A stretch of DNA of 64,000 bases, from contig NZ_PXNP01000104.1 in the NCBI RefSeq assembly GCF_003007675.1, positions 186,001-250,000 on the forward strand, in the 5' to 3' direction. Numbering within the stretch: the first letter of the stretch is position 1; every line of letters begins with the position of its first letter. Origin of the DNA: Marinobacter fuscus (GTDB taxonomy: Bacteria; Pseudomonadota; Gammaproteobacteria; Pseudomonadales; Oleiphilaceae). Under the pieces are notes generated by a model. It ran no database searches. It worked only from the letters and a program-made list of their open reading frames with translations, and was not told the DNA's origin. Below, piece by piece: positions 18,095-27,985 of this stretch. The position numbers and the translations under genes were made by a program.

Positions 18095-19447
18095 TCAGGT
18101 TGCAGGTATTTCCCGGCCCGGGCGGTAACGCCAGAACAGTGCCAGCGCCAGGGTAAAGCTGAGCCATTCAGCCAGGGGCAGGGCCAGCAGCAGCGGCCAT
18201 TCCGGGGCAAGGCGTGACAGCGCCAGCAAAAGCACTGCGGGCAGCACCAGGCTGCGTGCCAGCGCAATGATGGCGGACGGTACCGGCCGGTGCATCGCAG
18301 TCAGGTACACCGAAAGCAGAACGTTGATGCCGTTAATAAGAAACAGCGGCCAGAGTATGCCCAGGTAACTGCCAGCGAGTGCGGCCGTGCCCAGGTCGGC
18401 CTGGGTGTCCAGAAACAGCGCCACCAGCGCGGAACCGGCTACGCGGGTGCCTGCTACCAGGCACAGGCCGAGCAAGACAATGACCAGAGCAGCGCAGCGC
18501 ATAAAACGGCGGATTCGGTCAGCATTGCCCGCGCCCAGGTTCTGGCTGACCAGCACATGCATGGCGTCGGCAATGCCATAGAACACCATCAGGCTGAGAA
18601 AGATCAGATAGTTCACAACGGTAAATGCTGCCACGCCAGCGACGCCTTCGGTCAACATCAGCAGCCAGTTTATCAGCAGCATCACCAGCCCCACCGACAA
18701 CTCGTTGATCCATTCAGAGACGCCATTACCGAAGGCCCGGCCGAGCTCCTGCCAGTTCTGTTGTCGCCAGTGAAACCTCAGTTTCCGGGCGGGCTTTCTG
18801 AAATAGCCCATCAGCACGCCCAGCTGCAGCAGTTGCGCCAGCCCTGTGGCGATGGCCGCCCCGCGCAGCCCGTAATCCAGATAGCCAACCATCAGCGCAT
18901 CCAGCAGAATGTTGCCTGCAGCACCCGTGAGCAGCGCGGCGGTAGCCCGCTCGGGGAACCCGTCAAGACGCACAAAATAGTAGAGCACCATGGTGCCCAG
19001 TTGCAGCACCAGAACCCAGATGATAACCAGGTAGTATTCGGACATCAGTGGAAACAGAGCCGGGGATGCGCCGAGCAGGCGATAGATACTGTGCTCGAAG
19101 CAGGCGCCAACGAGAACACCGGCCAGCGCCAGCGCCAGTGTGGCCAGAAGACATTTGCTGAACATGGCCGAAGCCAGATCGGTACGGCCTTCGCCCAGAT
19201 AACGCCCGGCACGCACCGTGCCACCAATGGCCAGTGCCAGGGCAACGCCGAACAGCAGGGTAAACCAGGGGATGAGCAGATTCAGCGCCGCCAGGGCATC
19301 GGCGCCAACGAAGTTGCCGATAAACAGTCCGTCGACAATACTGGCGGTGGTTAATGCCAGCAACCCGGCCACCGAGGGTAGCGCGTACCGGAAAAAAACC
19401 GGCCAGCAGGGGCCCGAAAGAACCGGATTGTCTGAATTACTGCTCAC
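18095..19447 (-). CDS. MATE family efflux transporter
   Basis: 450 residues with twelve predicted membrane helices in two MatE repeats. The first helix pair shows SIVDGLFIGNFVGADALAALNL, a typical MATE opening, and GNILLDALMVGYLDYGLRGAAIATGLAQ marks the end of the first half. These antiporters export cationic drugs, metabolites or siderophores in exchange for Na+ or H+. It lies 23 bases after trpC on the same strand and could be read through from the trp genes; it converges with the iron locus. Confidence 0.9.
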   Translation of the reverse strand: MSSNSDNPVLSGPCWPVFFRYALPSVAGLLALTTASIVDGLFIGNFVGADALAALNLLIPWFTLLFGVALALAIGGTVRAGRYLGEGRTDLASAMFSKCLLATLALALAGVLVGACFEHSIYRLLGASPALFPLMSEYYLVIIWVLVLQLGTMVLYYFVRLDGFPERATAALLTGAAGNILLDALMVGYLDYGLRGAAIATGLAQLLQLGVLMGYFRKPARKLRFHWRQQNWQELGRAFGNGVSEWINELSVGLVMLLINWLLMLTEGVAGVAAFTVVNYLIFLSLMVFYGIADAMHVLVSQNLGAGNADRIRRFMRCAALVIVLLGLCLVAGTRVAGSALVALFLDTQADLGTAALAGSYLGILWPLFLINGINVLLSVYLTAMHRPVPSAIIALARSLVLPAVLLLALSRLAPEWPLLLALPLAEWLSFTLALALFWRYRPGREIPAT

Positions 19448-19470
19448 AGGCGGCGCGTCGGGCGAGCGAC

Positions 19471-20283
19471 TCAGCTGAACAACTCCTGCAGTTTCTCGCC
19501 AGGCTCCGGTGCCCGCATGAAGGATTCGCCAATCAGGAACCCGTAGATGCCCCGGCTGGTCATGGCCTGCACATCCTCGCGGGTCATGATGCCGCTTTCG
19601 GTAATGCTCAGGCGGTCGGCGCCGATGCGCTGGTGCAGGTTGAAGGTGGTGTCCAGCGACACTTCGAAGTTGTGCAGGTTCCGGTTGTTGATGCCAACCA
19701 GCGGTGTGGTCAGGGTTAGGGCATCGTCCAGTTCCTCGCCATCGTGTACTTCCACCAAGACATCCAGCCCGATCTCATGGGCAATGCCCTCAAGCTCCTG
19801 CATCTGGTCTTTGGTCAGGCAGGCGGCAATCAGCAGAATGCAGTCGGCGCCAATGGCCCGGCTTTCGTACACCTGATACGGCGCCACCATGAAGTCCTTG
19901 CGAATCACCGGCAGGCTACAGGCCGCGCGAGCGGCTTTCAGGTAGTCCTCGTGGCCCTGGAAGAAGTCTCTGTCGGTCAGTACCGACAAACAGGCCGCGC
20001 CGCCTTGCTGGTAGCTTTCGGCGATGCGTTCCGGTTCAAACGGATCGCGCAGGATGCCTTTGCTGGGTGAGGCCTTTTTGATCTCGGCGATCACCGCAGG
20101 GTTTTGCGCCTCGATCCGTGTCCGAAGCGCGTTGGCAAACCCTCGTGCCGGTGGCTGATCACCGGCCATGGCTTTCAGGTCCGCCATCGAAATCTTCGGT
20201 TTGCGCTCGTCGATTTCTTCCCACTTCCGGTCAACGATTTTCCGAAGGATGGTGGGAGTTTTGTCTAAATGTCGTTCAGTCAT
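19471..20283 (-). CDS. trpC: Indole-3-glycerol phosphate synthase
   Basis: 270 residues from the ATG at 20281-20283. TIM-barrel landmarks are all there: [50 protein letters not shown] and [10 protein letters not shown]. It turns carboxyphenylamino-deoxyribulose phosphate into indole-3-glycerol phosphate in tryptophan synthesis. It stands alone (not fused to TrpF), last in the trpEGDC order, and is separated from trpD by 174 bases filled by a large palindrome. Confidence 0.96.
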   Translation of the reverse strand: MTERHLDKTPTILRKIVDRKWEEIDERKPKISMADLKAMAGDQPPARGFANALRTRIEAQNPAVIAEIKKASPSKGILRDPFEPERIAESYQQGGAACLSVLTDRDFFQGHEDYLKAARAACSLPVIRKDFMVAPYQVYESRAIGADCILLIAACLTKDQMQELEGIAHEIGLDVLVEVHDGEELDDALTLTTPLVGINNRNLHNFEVSLDTTFNLHQRIGADRLSITESGIMTREDVQAMTSRGIYGFLIGESFMRAPEPGEKLQELFS

Positions 20284-20308
20284 CTCGTGCCTGCTGAATT
20301 GGGTGCTG

Positions 20309-20420
20309 GAGCCGGTGATGGGGGCCTTTCCAAAACACGCCCACAAGTACGTCCCTGTAGGGCTTGACTGTAGCCATCCATGGCTACAGACAGTTTTGGA
20401 AAGGCCCCCATCACCGGCTC
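20309..20420. repeat. Large palindromic element between trpD and trpC
   Basis: Perfect 28-base inverted arms at 20309-20336 and 20393-20420 (outer bases GAGCCGGTGATGGGGG, inner CCTTTCCAAAAC) enclose 56 bases. Inside are a perfect 10-base hairpin CTGTAGCCAT/ATGGCTACAG (20368-20389) and a smaller one around GTCCCTGTAGGG. A related element at 40261-40362 has different outer arms but the same internal layout. It would form a long stem in the trpD-trpC transcript. Confidence 0.85.
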
Positions 20421-20457
20421 TTCAAACTTGGTCAGGGCCTTCTGGAGTTAGTGGCCT

Positions 20458-21486
20458 TTAGAAGCACTGCGAAAAATCTGCCAGCTCGGACATTTTACCC
20501 GCCGCCAGCCCGGAACCCATGGCGTCCAGCGCCATATCCACGCCTTCTTTGGCGGTTCTTGCCAGCCCGGCCACATAGATAGCCGCGCCAGCGTTCAGGG
20601 CGATCATATCCCGGGCTTTTTCGGTGATTTCGTCGTGGCTGCGACCGAAAGCGGCCTTGATCAGCGCCAGAGATTCTTCAGAGGAGCCCACCGTCAGACC
20701 AACCAGCGACTGGCTCTTGATGCCCAGCTCTTCCGGGGTCAGCTCGTATTCGGTAATGGCGCCATTCTTCAGCTCTGCCACATAGGTATTCGAGGCAAGG
20801 CTGATTTCATCCAGGCCGTCTTTGGAGTGCACCACCAGAATGTGCTCGGCGCCCAGCCGTTGCAGAACTTCTGCCATGGGACGGCAAAGCTCCTGGGTGA
20901 AGACACCGATCAGCTGGCGAGTGACACCGGCCGGGTTGGTCATGGGGCCCAAGATATTGAAAAGGGTGCGGCAACCCAGCTCCCGGCGCGGGCCGATGGC
21001 GTGTTTCATGGCGCCGTGGTGGGCCGGTGCAAACATGAAGCCGACGCCGATCTGTTCGATGCAGCGGGCCACCTGCTCCGGGGTCATGTCCAGGTTGATC
21101 CCGGCCTTTTCGATCAGGTCGGCGCTGCCGCTTTTCGACGATACGCCCCGGTTGCCGTGTTTGGCCACGTAACCACCGGCGGCGGCCACCACGAATGAGG
21201 CAGCCGAGGACACGTTGAACAGGTTAGCGCCGTCGCCGCCGGTGCCGACAATGTCTACCAGAGGGCTGGCGTTCACGGTAACGCCAGTAGCCAGTTCGCG
21301 CATGACTTCGGTGGCACCGGTAATCTCGTCGATGGTTTCGCTCTTCAGGCGAAGCCCCATCAGGAAGGCGCCAATCTGGGCGTCGGTGGCTTCGCCGTTC
21401 ATCACAATGCGCATCACGCTTTTCATTTCTTCCCGGGACAGGTCCAGGTTAGAGGCAATGCGGTTGAGGGCTTGTTTCATGTCCAT
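20458..21486 (-). CDS. trpD: Anthranilate phosphoribosyltransferase
   Basis: 342 residues. [20 protein letters not shown] binds phosphoribosyl pyrophosphate; [16 protein letters not shown] and [12 protein letters not shown] complete the family pattern. It joins anthranilate to PRPP. It begins 15 bases after the trpG stop. Confidence 0.96.
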   Translation of the reverse strand: MDMKQALNRIASNLDLSREEMKSVMRIVMNGEATDAQIGAFLMGLRLKSETIDEITGATEVMRELATGVTVNASPLVDIVGTGGDGANLFNVSSAASFVVAAAGGYVAKHGNRGVSSKSGSADLIEKAGINLDMTPEQVARCIEQIGVGFMFAPAHHGAMKHAIGPRRELGCRTLFNILGPMTNPAGVTRQLIGVFTQELCRPMAEVLQRLGAEHILVVHSKDGLDEISLASNTYVAELKNGAITEYELTPEELGIKSQSLVGLTVGSSEESLALIKAAFGRSHDEITEKARDMIALNAGAAIYVAGLARTAKEGVDMALDAMGSGLAAGKMSELADFSQCF

Positions 21487-21501
21487 GGGCTTGGCCTCTT
21501 G

Positions 21502-22080
21502 TTATGTTCGCAGGAAGTTGCGCAGCAGTTCATGGCCCTGTTCGGTCATGATGGATTCGGGGTGGAACTGCACGCCTTCGATGGGCATGGTTTTGTGGCG
21601 CACGCCCATGATTTCCTCAATGGAGCCGTCTTCGTTGCGGGTCCAGGCGGTGATTTCCAGGCAGTCCGGCAGGGTGTTCTGGTCGATCACCAGGCTGTGG
21701 TAGCGGGTGGCCTGCAGCGGATTGTTCAGGCCCCGGAACACACCGGTGTCTTTATGGAAAACCGGTGACACCTTGCCGTGCATCACCCGGCCTGCCCGAA
21801 TGATGTCACCACCGTACACCTGGCCGATGGACTGGTGGCCCAGGCAGATGCCCAGGATCGGCAGCTTGCCGGCGAAGTGGCGGATGGCCGCCATGGAGAT
21901 GCCCGCTTCGTTCGGTGTGCAGGGGCCGGGGGAAATCACCAGCCGCTCCGGGTTCAGGGCTTCAATCTGCTCGAGGGTGATCTCGTCGTTGCGGTGAACC
22001 TGAACCTCCGCCCCCAGTTCTGCGAGGTATTGCACCACGTTGTAGGTGAAGGAATCGTAGTTGTCGATCATCAGTAACAT
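21502..22080 (-). CDS. trpG: Anthranilate synthase glutamine amidotransferase subunit
   Basis: 192 residues of class I amidotransferase. Catalytic Cys79 lies in [11 protein letters not shown] and the His-Glu pair in VQFHPES. It supplies ammonia to TrpE. It follows trpE by 16 bases; in Pseudomonas trpE is separate from trpGDC, so the joined arrangement differs from that genus. Confidence 0.95.
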   Translation of the reverse strand: MLLMIDNYDSFTYNVVQYLAELGAEVQVHRNDEITLEQIEALNPERLVISPGPCTPNEAGISMAAIRHFAGKLPILGICLGHQSIGQVYGGDIIRAGRVMHGKVSPVFHKDTGVFRGLNNPLQATRYHSLVIDQNTLPDCLEITAWTRNEDGSIEEIMGVRHKTMPIEGVQFHPESIMTEQGHELLRNFLRT

Positions 22081-22096
22081 AACTCGTTCCTCCGCC

Positions 22097-23584
22097 TCAG
22101 TGGTCGTAGTCGTTGTAGGTCATGGCGACGGCCTTGAAGATGGCGCGACCTTTATTCATGGTTTCTTTCCATTCAAGGCGGGGAATCGAATCGGCCACCA
22201 CACCGGCACCGGCCTGGATGTGCAGGGTGTTGTCTTTGATCACGGCGGTGCGGATGGCAATGGCGGTGTCCATGTTGCCGTTGAACGACAGATAGCCCAC
22301 AGCCCCGCCGTATACACCCCGTTTTACCGGCTCCAGTTCGTCGATGACTTCCATGGCGCGGATCTTCGGGGCACCGCTCAGGGTGCCGGCGGGCAGGGTG
22401 GCGCGCAGCACGTCCAGGCAGCTGGTGCCTTCTTTCAGGCGGCCGGTGACGTTGGAGACGATGTGCATCACGTGGGAGTAGCGCTCGACAATCATCTTGT
22501 CGGTCAGCCTTACGGTGCCGGTTTCGGACACGCGGCCTGCGTCGTTACGGCCGAGATCAATGAGCATCAGGTGTTCGGCAATTTCTTTCGGATCTGCCAG
22601 CAGCTCTTTTTCCAGCGCTTTGTCTTCGGCGTCGGTGGCGCCGCGCTTGCGGGTGCCCGCAATGGGCCGCACGGTCACTTCCTCATCTTCCACCCGGGCC
22701 AGAATTTCCGGCGACGAGCCGACAATGTGGAAGTCGTCCAGATCCAGAAAGTACATGTAGGGCGAGGGGTTGAGCACCCGAAGTGAGCGGTACAGGTTCA
22801 GCGGCGGTGCTTCGAACGGAATCGACATACGTTGGGAAATGACCGTTTGCATCACGTCGCCGTCCAGCACGTAGCCTTTGATCTTGTCGACGGCGGCTTC
22901 GAATTTGTCCTGGCTGAAGCCGGAGACAAAATCGGTTTCGTCCACCACCTTGCCGCGCAGGTGCTCTGGTGTCCGCGGTGCGTTGGCGGTTTGCCGGTGC
23001 AACTGGCGTTCCAATTCGTCGATGCGGGCCTGGGCCTGGGCGTAAGCACCGTCGGTGGCGGGATCAACGTGCACGATCAGATGCAGCTTGCCGCGCAGGT
23101 TATCGAACACCACGATTTCGTCGGACACCATCAGCAGGATGTCCGGGGTGCCGATTTTGTCGGGCGGGCAGCTCTGGCGCAGGCGCTTTTCAATGTAGCG
23201 CACGGTGTCGTAGCCAAAATAGCCCACCAGGCCGCCGTTGAAACGCGGTAACTCGGGCAGATCGGGTGCGTTGAAACGCTGCTGGTATTCGTCAACAAAG
23301 GCCAGTGGGTCGTCCACCTCGGCCTGCTCGACAATCTGCCCGCCTCGGCTGACTTCGATGCGATGGTCGAACACCTTGAGTACTTCCCGGCTGGGCAGGC
23401 CGATGATCGAGTAACGGCCCCACTTTTCACCGCCCTGCACCGATTCGAACAGGTAGGAATAGGGGCCGCTGGCCAGTTTAAGATAGGTGCTTAACGGGGT
23501 GTCCATATCGGCCAGTACTTCACGGTACACGGGGATACGGTTATAGCCTTCCTGGGCAAGCCCGGAGAATTGCTCGGGTGTCAT
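22097..23584 (-). CDS. trpE: Anthranilate synthase component I
   Basis: 495 residues. The N-terminal tryptophan feedback site shows [19 protein letters not shown], and the chorismate-binding half shows [29 protein letters not shown] and [18 protein letters not shown]. It makes anthranilate from chorismate together with TrpG. It is preceded by a leader peptide gene and hairpins, so attenuation by tryptophan supply is likely in addition to feedback inhibition. Confidence 0.96.
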   Translation of the reverse strand: MTPEQFSGLAQEGYNRIPVYREVLADMDTPLSTYLKLASGPYSYLFESVQGGEKWGRYSIIGLPSREVLKVFDHRIEVSRGGQIVEQAEVDDPLAFVDEYQQRFNAPDLPELPRFNGGLVGYFGYDTVRYIEKRLRQSCPPDKIGTPDILLMVSDEIVVFDNLRGKLHLIVHVDPATDGAYAQAQARIDELERQLHRQTANAPRTPEHLRGKVVDETDFVSGFSQDKFEAAVDKIKGYVLDGDVMQTVISQRMSIPFEAPPLNLYRSLRVLNPSPYMYFLDLDDFHIVGSSPEILARVEDEEVTVRPIAGTRKRGATDAEDKALEKELLADPKEIAEHLMLIDLGRNDAGRVSETGTVRLTDKMIVERYSHVMHIVSNVTGRLKEGTSCLDVLRATLPAGTLSGAPKIRAMEVIDELEPVKRGVYGGAVGYLSFNGNMDTAIAIRTAVIKDNTLHIQAGAGVVADSIPRLEWKETMNKGRAIFKAVAMTYNDYDH

Positions 23585-23616
23585 GGTTCGGATTCCTGAA
23601 TTCTGATCTGCGTTGT

Positions 23617-23643
23617 GTCACGGCGATGCGACATCGCGGTGAC
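23617..23643 (-). other. Hairpin in the trpE leader
   Basis: A near-perfect 27-base hairpin: GTCAC and GCGATG arms with one mismatch and a TCG loop. It lies between the trp leader stop and trpE. No U tract follows, so if it is the attenuator it is not a standard intrinsic terminator. Another possible pair, GGCT/AGCC around the leader stop codon, could compete with upstream folding. Confidence 0.5.
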
Positions 23644-23685
23644 CGAAGCGGGCAGGCAGACAGCGCTGGCGGCCCGGTGGCTTGC

Positions 23686-23766
23686 TCAGCCGGTGCGCCA
23701 TCGCCACCATCGTGTTGCGCGGGTTGTCAGGATGCCTCGCGCTGCAGTCAGATTCAGTCCCTGCAC
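23686..23766 (-). CDS. trpL: trp leader peptide
   Basis: A 26-residue frame on the minus strand, GTG start at 23764-23766 and TGA stop at 23686-23688, ending TRWWRWRTG. Three Trp codons in four positions are the hallmark of a trp attenuator leader. A GGGAG sits 9 bases before the GTG. It lies 100 bases upstream of trpE in the gap after gph. Ribosome stalling at the Trp codons under tryptophan starvation should change folding of the downstream leader. Confidence 0.8.
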   Translation of the reverse strand: MQGLNLTAARGILTTRATRWWRWRTG

Positions 23767-23816
23767 GGCAGGAATCTCCCGAATAAAAAGGTGATTTGTC
23801 AGTATTTTTACAGAGG

Positions 23817-24506
23817 TTACAAAAGCTCGGCCAGGGAATCAACAACTGCATCGGCACCGAGGCTGTCCACCGGGCTGCCAAAGTTGTAGCCGTAGCGCAC
23901 CGCCACGCAGGGAATGCCTGCGGCCCGGGCAGCGTTAATATCGGCCGCCGAGTCGCCCACCATCACTGTGGTGCCGGGTGTGCCGCCCAGGTGTTCCATT
24001 GCGTGCAGCAGAGGCGCGGGATCCGGCTTTTTCACCGCCAGGGTGTCGCCGCCTACGGTCAGTTCGAACCAGCGGTCGAGACCGGTGTGGCGTAACAAGG
24101 GCGCGACAAACTGGTCGGGCTTGTTGGTAACAATGGCTAGTCGGCAGCCCTGTTGCTTCAGGTGCTCCAGGCATTCCTGGACACCGTCGAAGACCACCGC
24201 ATGGCGGCCGTTAATTTGTCCGTAGGCCAGATAAAAGATCGCCAGGGCATCTTCGAACAGGGCGTCGTCTTTCGGCTTGGCCGGTTCCCAGTTGCTATCA
24301 CCGGCCAGCGCCCGGCGCACCAGAATGGCGGCGCCATTGCCCACCCAGTTGCGAACTTTGTCGAGCCCTGCCGGGGTGCGCCCCAGGTGTTCCAGCATCT
24401 GGTCGACCGCGGCCGCCAGATCCGGCGCGCTGTCCACCAGGGTGCCGTCCAGGTCGAACAGGGCCGTGCCCGGCCAGCGGCTGTTGAACAATCCGGCCAG
24501 GCTCAT
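23817..24506 (-). CDS. gph: Phosphoglycolate phosphatase
   Basis: 229 residues of HAD superfamily. Motif [14 protein letters not shown], motif II VTNKPD, motif III Lys in AVKKPDPAP and motif [14 protein letters not shown] are present; the cap domain lies between motifs I and II. It hydrolyses 2-phosphoglycolate. It overlaps rpe by 4 bases, the usual rpe-gph-trpE order of many gammaproteobacteria. Confidence 0.93.
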   Translation of the reverse strand: MSLAGLFNSRWPGTALFDLDGTLVDSAPDLAAAVDQMLEHLGRTPAGLDKVRNWVGNGAAILVRRALAGDSNWEPAKPKDDALFEDALAIFYLAYGQINGRHAVVFDGVQECLEHLKQQGCRLAIVTNKPDQFVAPLLRHTGLDRWFELTVGGDTLAVKKPDPAPLLHAMEHLGGTPGTTVMVGDSAADINAARAAGIPCVAVRYGYNFGSPVDSLGADAVVDSLAELL

Positions 24507-25189
24507 GCGCCTGCCGTCCTACGGGCCTGCTCCAGTTCTTCGCGCATGGCCTCGATAGTGGCCCGGTAATCCGGCGTGTTGAAAATGGCGGAGCCGGCCA
24601 CGAAGGTGTCGGCTCCGGCTTCGGCGATTTCACGGATATTATCGACTTTCACGCCGCCATCGATCTCCAGGCGGATGTTGTAATTGCTGGCATCAATCTT
24701 TTTACGGGCTTCGCGCAGTTTGTCGAGGGTTCCGGGAATGAACTTCTGGCCACCAAAGCCCGGGTTGACCGACATCAGCAACACCATGTCGAGCTTGTCC
24801 ATCACATAATCCATGTAGCTCAGTGGGGTGGCCGGGTTGAATACCAGCCCGGCCTTGCAGCCACCTTCGCGGATCAGTTGCAGGGAGCGGTCGATGTGAT
24901 TGCTGGCTTCCGGGTGAAAGGTGATGTAGCTGGCACCAGCGTCGATGAACATGCGAATCAGGTCGTCCACCGGCGAGACCATCAGGTGAACGTCGATGGG
25001 GGCTGAAACGCCGTGCTTACGCAGAGCTTCACAGACCATCGGGCCGATGGTCAGATTGGGGACATAGTGATTGTCCATCACATCGAAGTGCACCACATCG
25101 GCACCGGCGGCCAGCACATTGTCGACTTCTTCACCCAGGCGGGCAAAATCGGCGGAGAGGATGGATGGGGCAATCAGATATGGGTTCAT
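24503..25189 (-). CDS. rpe: Ribulose-phosphate 3-epimerase
   Basis: 228 residues. [53 protein letters not shown] and EIDGGV hold the metal ligands (His, Asp) and phosphate site. It interconverts ribulose 5-phosphate and xylulose 5-phosphate in the pentose phosphate pathway. It heads the minus-strand unit leading into gph and the trp genes. Confidence 0.96.
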   Translation of the reverse strand: MNPYLIAPSILSADFARLGEEVDNVLAAGADVVHFDVMDNHYVPNLTIGPMVCEALRKHGVSAPIDVHLMVSPVDDLIRMFIDAGASYITFHPEASNHIDRSLQLIREGGCKAGLVFNPATPLSYMDYVMDKLDMVLLMSVNPGFGGQKFIPGTLDKLREARKKIDASNYNIRLEIDGGVKVDNIREIAEAGADTFVAGSAIFNTPDYRATIEAMREELEQARRTAGA

Positions 25190-25305
25190 CGGGGCTCTCT
25201 CGGGGTTGTGAATTATCGGCCTTGCGGCAATGCTGCTAGTCTATCAGCTTGCCAGCGTTTTTCGCAGCCGGAGATGGAGGGCGAGCATTGGGATATGGGG
25301 CAGTG

Positions 25306-26256
25306 ATGTTTGCGTATTTGTGGTTGCTGACCGGCTGGGCGGGTTGGGCGCTGGCCCAGGAGCCCACCTCTGAACCGGAGCCCGCGCTGGAATCGGAGGC
25401 CGTGCCTGAAGCTGCGGCGGTTGCGCGCACCGGTGCCTGGAGCGGGCTTGGGCAGGCGGCTCTGGCAGGGCGTTATCTGCAACATGCTGTGTGGCTGGAC
25501 CTTGAGCAGGATGGGCCCGCACTGGCGCTGTTTCAACCGGAACTATCCAGCCCGGGCCATGGAGCCTTGTTGCTGCTGGTGGACGAAGGGCAAACCGCCG
25601 ATGAGGGGCTGGCGGGGGCTTTGCGGCAGGCTCTGGCAGAGCGCGGATTTGCCGTGATGACGGTGGCCGCGGGCCTGCCGCCGGAAGCGGTGCGCAGGCA
25701 ACGTTTGCTGCCCCGGATTGCTGAGCCTGAACCCGAAGCCCTAGCCAGTCCTATGCAAGATACGGCAGGAGCGGCGGCCACAATTGATGTGGCGGCAAGT
25801 GGAGCGCTGGATGATGCGGTATCGGCCTATCGCAACCGGGTGAATGCCCTGCTTGCGGCCGGTTTTGCCGAACTGCAACGGCGCGGCTATGAGCGCCCGG
25901 GCCTGTCGGGCGTGGGCTGGTCGGCCGATTATGTGGCCAGCTGGGCCAGCGGTAATGCCAGTGTGTCTGGCGTTGTCTGGATTGCACCGCAGTTCGCACT
26001 GGCCCGCGAGGCAGAATTGCCGTCTTTGCTGAAGACGGAAAATAACGACGGCGCGGTTCCGGTTCTGGATCTGCAGCCGCCACAGGCCAGAGCCTCCGGC
26101 AAGGCCCGGGCGGGGGCGTTTGCCCGGGCAGGCATTGCCAGCTACCAGCGCCAGTCTGTGGTTATGGCCGAGCCCCCCAGGGCCGTAGATGCGGAACGTG
26201 TGGCCAGCCGTATCAGTGCCTGGCTGCAGCGCAGGCTGTCGCCTGCCTCGAGGTAG
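25306..26256 (+). CDS. DUF3530 family protein (alpha/beta-hydrolase-like), secreted
   Basis: 316 residues from the ATG at 25306, which gives a signal peptide ending WAGWALAQEP; the frame is open from 25249. The mature protein matches DUF3530: GALLLLVDEGQTADEGL, a domain resembling alpha/beta hydrolases, with GVGWSADYVASWA where a nucleophile elbow would sit (G-W-S-A-D). Between residues 140 and 180 is an acidic and Ala-rich linker. The catalytic state is unclear. It is divergent from rpe. Confidence 0.78.
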   Translation: MFAYLWLLTGWAGWALAQEPTSEPEPALESEAVPEAAAVARTGAWSGLGQAALAGRYLQHAVWLDLEQDGPALALFQPELSSPGHGALLLLVDEGQTADEGLAGALRQALAERGFAVMTVAAGLPPEAVRRQRLLPRIAEPEPEALASPMQDTAGAAATIDVAASGALDDAVSAYRNRVNALLAAGFAELQRRGYERPGLSGVGWSADYVASWASGNASVSGVVWIAPQFALAREAELPSLLKTENNDGAVPVLDLQPPQARASGKARAGAFARAGIASYQRQSVVMAEPPRAVDAERVASRISAWLQRRLSPASR

Positions 26257-26346
26257 TTGCCTATCCAGGTAATGTTAAACGCATCGGCGCTTCAGCCAAA
26301 TGGGCGCAATGGCGTTATTGTTCCTTTCAACAAAGGAGAGGTTTCC

Positions 26347-27912
26347 ATGGCGACGACGATTCACAGCGTAAGAGCAGAACACCAGAGCGGCGACCTTGCA
26401 CGCCACGATCAACTGGCGTGGAAGCTGGCCGAACTGGCCACCCAGGCCAGGTCACGACCGCTTGATGCGGCGTCTGTCGGCATGGCGAAGAACCGCATTA
26501 TTGACAATGCCGCCATTGCCCTGGGTGCCGCCAACGAGCGAGCCGTTGTGGTAGCTCGTGGCCAGGGGCGGCTGGTTGCCGGTACCGGCAATGCCACGAT
26601 CTGGGGCCTGAAAGGCGGGTTCCACCCGTTGGCGGCGGCCTTTGCCAATGCCGTGGCGGTTCGCTATCTGGATAATGATGACACGTATCTGGCGGCGGAA
26701 TACTCCCATCCAGACGACAATATCTCGCCTGTTATCGCGGCGGCTCAGCAAACAGGTGTGTCCGGCGAGGACTTGCTTCGTGGCATCATCGTGGCGTATG
26801 AGGTGCACGTTGCCCTTGTCGGTACCGGAAACGGCACTGGCATCTGTCTGCACAAGCACAAGGTTGATCACATGACGCATATCGCGGCGGGCACAGCGGC
26901 CGGTATTGCATCCATGCTGGGGCTCTCCACGGAGCAGGCGTATCACGCTATCAACTTCGCTGTGCACAACGCCATTTCCTCACGCCAGTCGCGCAAGGGG
27001 GATATCGGGGCCCAGAAAGAATTCGTACCGGGCTTTTCCGCTGAAATCGCGCTCAAGGCCGTGCATCATGCCATGCACAATCTCAAAGGCCCGAACCCGG
27101 TTTATGAGGGTGTGGATAGCATCATCCGGCGCTTCCTGGATGGTCGGGACAACCCCGGGGCCGAGTACAGGATTGAGCTGAACGACTCCGTGCAGGCCCC
27201 GATGCGCAATATTCTCAAAACCTACCCCAAACAGCACGCCTTCGAATATCAGGGGCAGGCGATCATTGACCTGGCACTGCAAATGCGTGAGCAACTGCCG
27301 CGGGATGCCAGTGGTAAGGTCGACATGGCGCAAATCGAAAAAATCGTGCTGCAAACCAGCCACCATACGCATCATGTGATTGGTACAGGTGCCAATGATC
27401 CACAGAAGATCGACCCGGATTCCCCGCGCGGTACGCTTGATCACAGCATTATGTTCGCCATAGCACGCTGTATTCAGACCGGGGAATTCCACAAGGATCG
27501 CGCCTATCAGATGACAGCAGGTGAGAAGCTTGCTCTGCGCAGCCTGATGATGAAGATCGAGACCCGGTTTGATCAGCACTGGGAAGACCTCTATCACGAT
27601 CAGGATCCCAATATTCAGGCGTACGGTGGCCGCATGACAATTACAATCAACGGTGGCGATACGATTACAGACGAAAAAAACCGTGCCAACGCCCACCCTG
27701 GAGGCGATACCCCATGGCAGCGCCCGGAATACATCGCCAAGCTTGAGGATTACACCGCAGGCCTGGTCAGTGATGCCGAGCGCAACCGGTTCCTGGAGCA
27801 GGTCGATCGCCTGGAGCAACTGTCTGGTAAGCAGCTGATGCAGGTGAACCTGGTCGCCGATCAAGGCAGTTTGGTTGTCCCTGAGACCATCGGGATTCTG
27901 GATCCACAGTAG
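26347..27912 (+). CDS. MmgE/PrpD family protein, likely 2-methylcitrate dehydratase
   Basis: 521 residues from the ATG at 26347, preceded by AAAGGAGAGG. RYLDNDDTYLAAEYSHPDDN and RGTLDHSIMFAIARC are the PrpD substrate-site segments. PrpD dehydrates 2-methylcitrate in propionate breakdown. No prpB, prpC or acnD lies nearby, so this may be a second copy, a moved gene or a relative with another substrate (the family includes cis-aconitate decarboxylase). The intergenic gap after it opens an AT-rich patch. Confidence 0.82.
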   Translation: MATTIHSVRAEHQSGDLARHDQLAWKLAELATQARSRPLDAASVGMAKNRIIDNAAIALGAANERAVVVARGQGRLVAGTGNATIWGLKGGFHPLAAAFANAVAVRYLDNDDTYLAAEYSHPDDNISPVIAAAQQTGVSGEDLLRGIIVAYEVHVALVGTGNGTGICLHKHKVDHMTHIAAGTAAGIASMLGLSTEQAYHAINFAVHNAISSRQSRKGDIGAQKEFVPGFSAEIALKAVHHAMHNLKGPNPVYEGVDSIIRRFLDGRDNPGAEYRIELNDSVQAPMRNILKTYPKQHAFEYQGQAIIDLALQMREQLPRDASGKVDMAQIEKIVLQTSHHTHHVIGTGANDPQKIDPDSPRGTLDHSIMFAIARCIQTGEFHKDRAYQMTAGEKLALRSLMMKIETRFDQHWEDLYHDQDPNIQAYGGRMTITINGGDTITDEKNRANAHPGGDTPWQRPEYIAKLEDYTAGLVSDAERNRFLEQVDRLEQLSGKQLMQVNLVADQGSLVVPETIGILDPQ

Positions 27913-27985
27913 TTTTGTTATTTCAGGTTTTGGATCTGGGTTTTTCTGAATGAGATTATGGTTTCAGGTATAAGAAGGGGTTTTA

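Noticed and set aside
18290-19354. 354-codon open frame antisense to the MATE gene
   Set aside because: Gln- and His-rich shadow translation without domain content.
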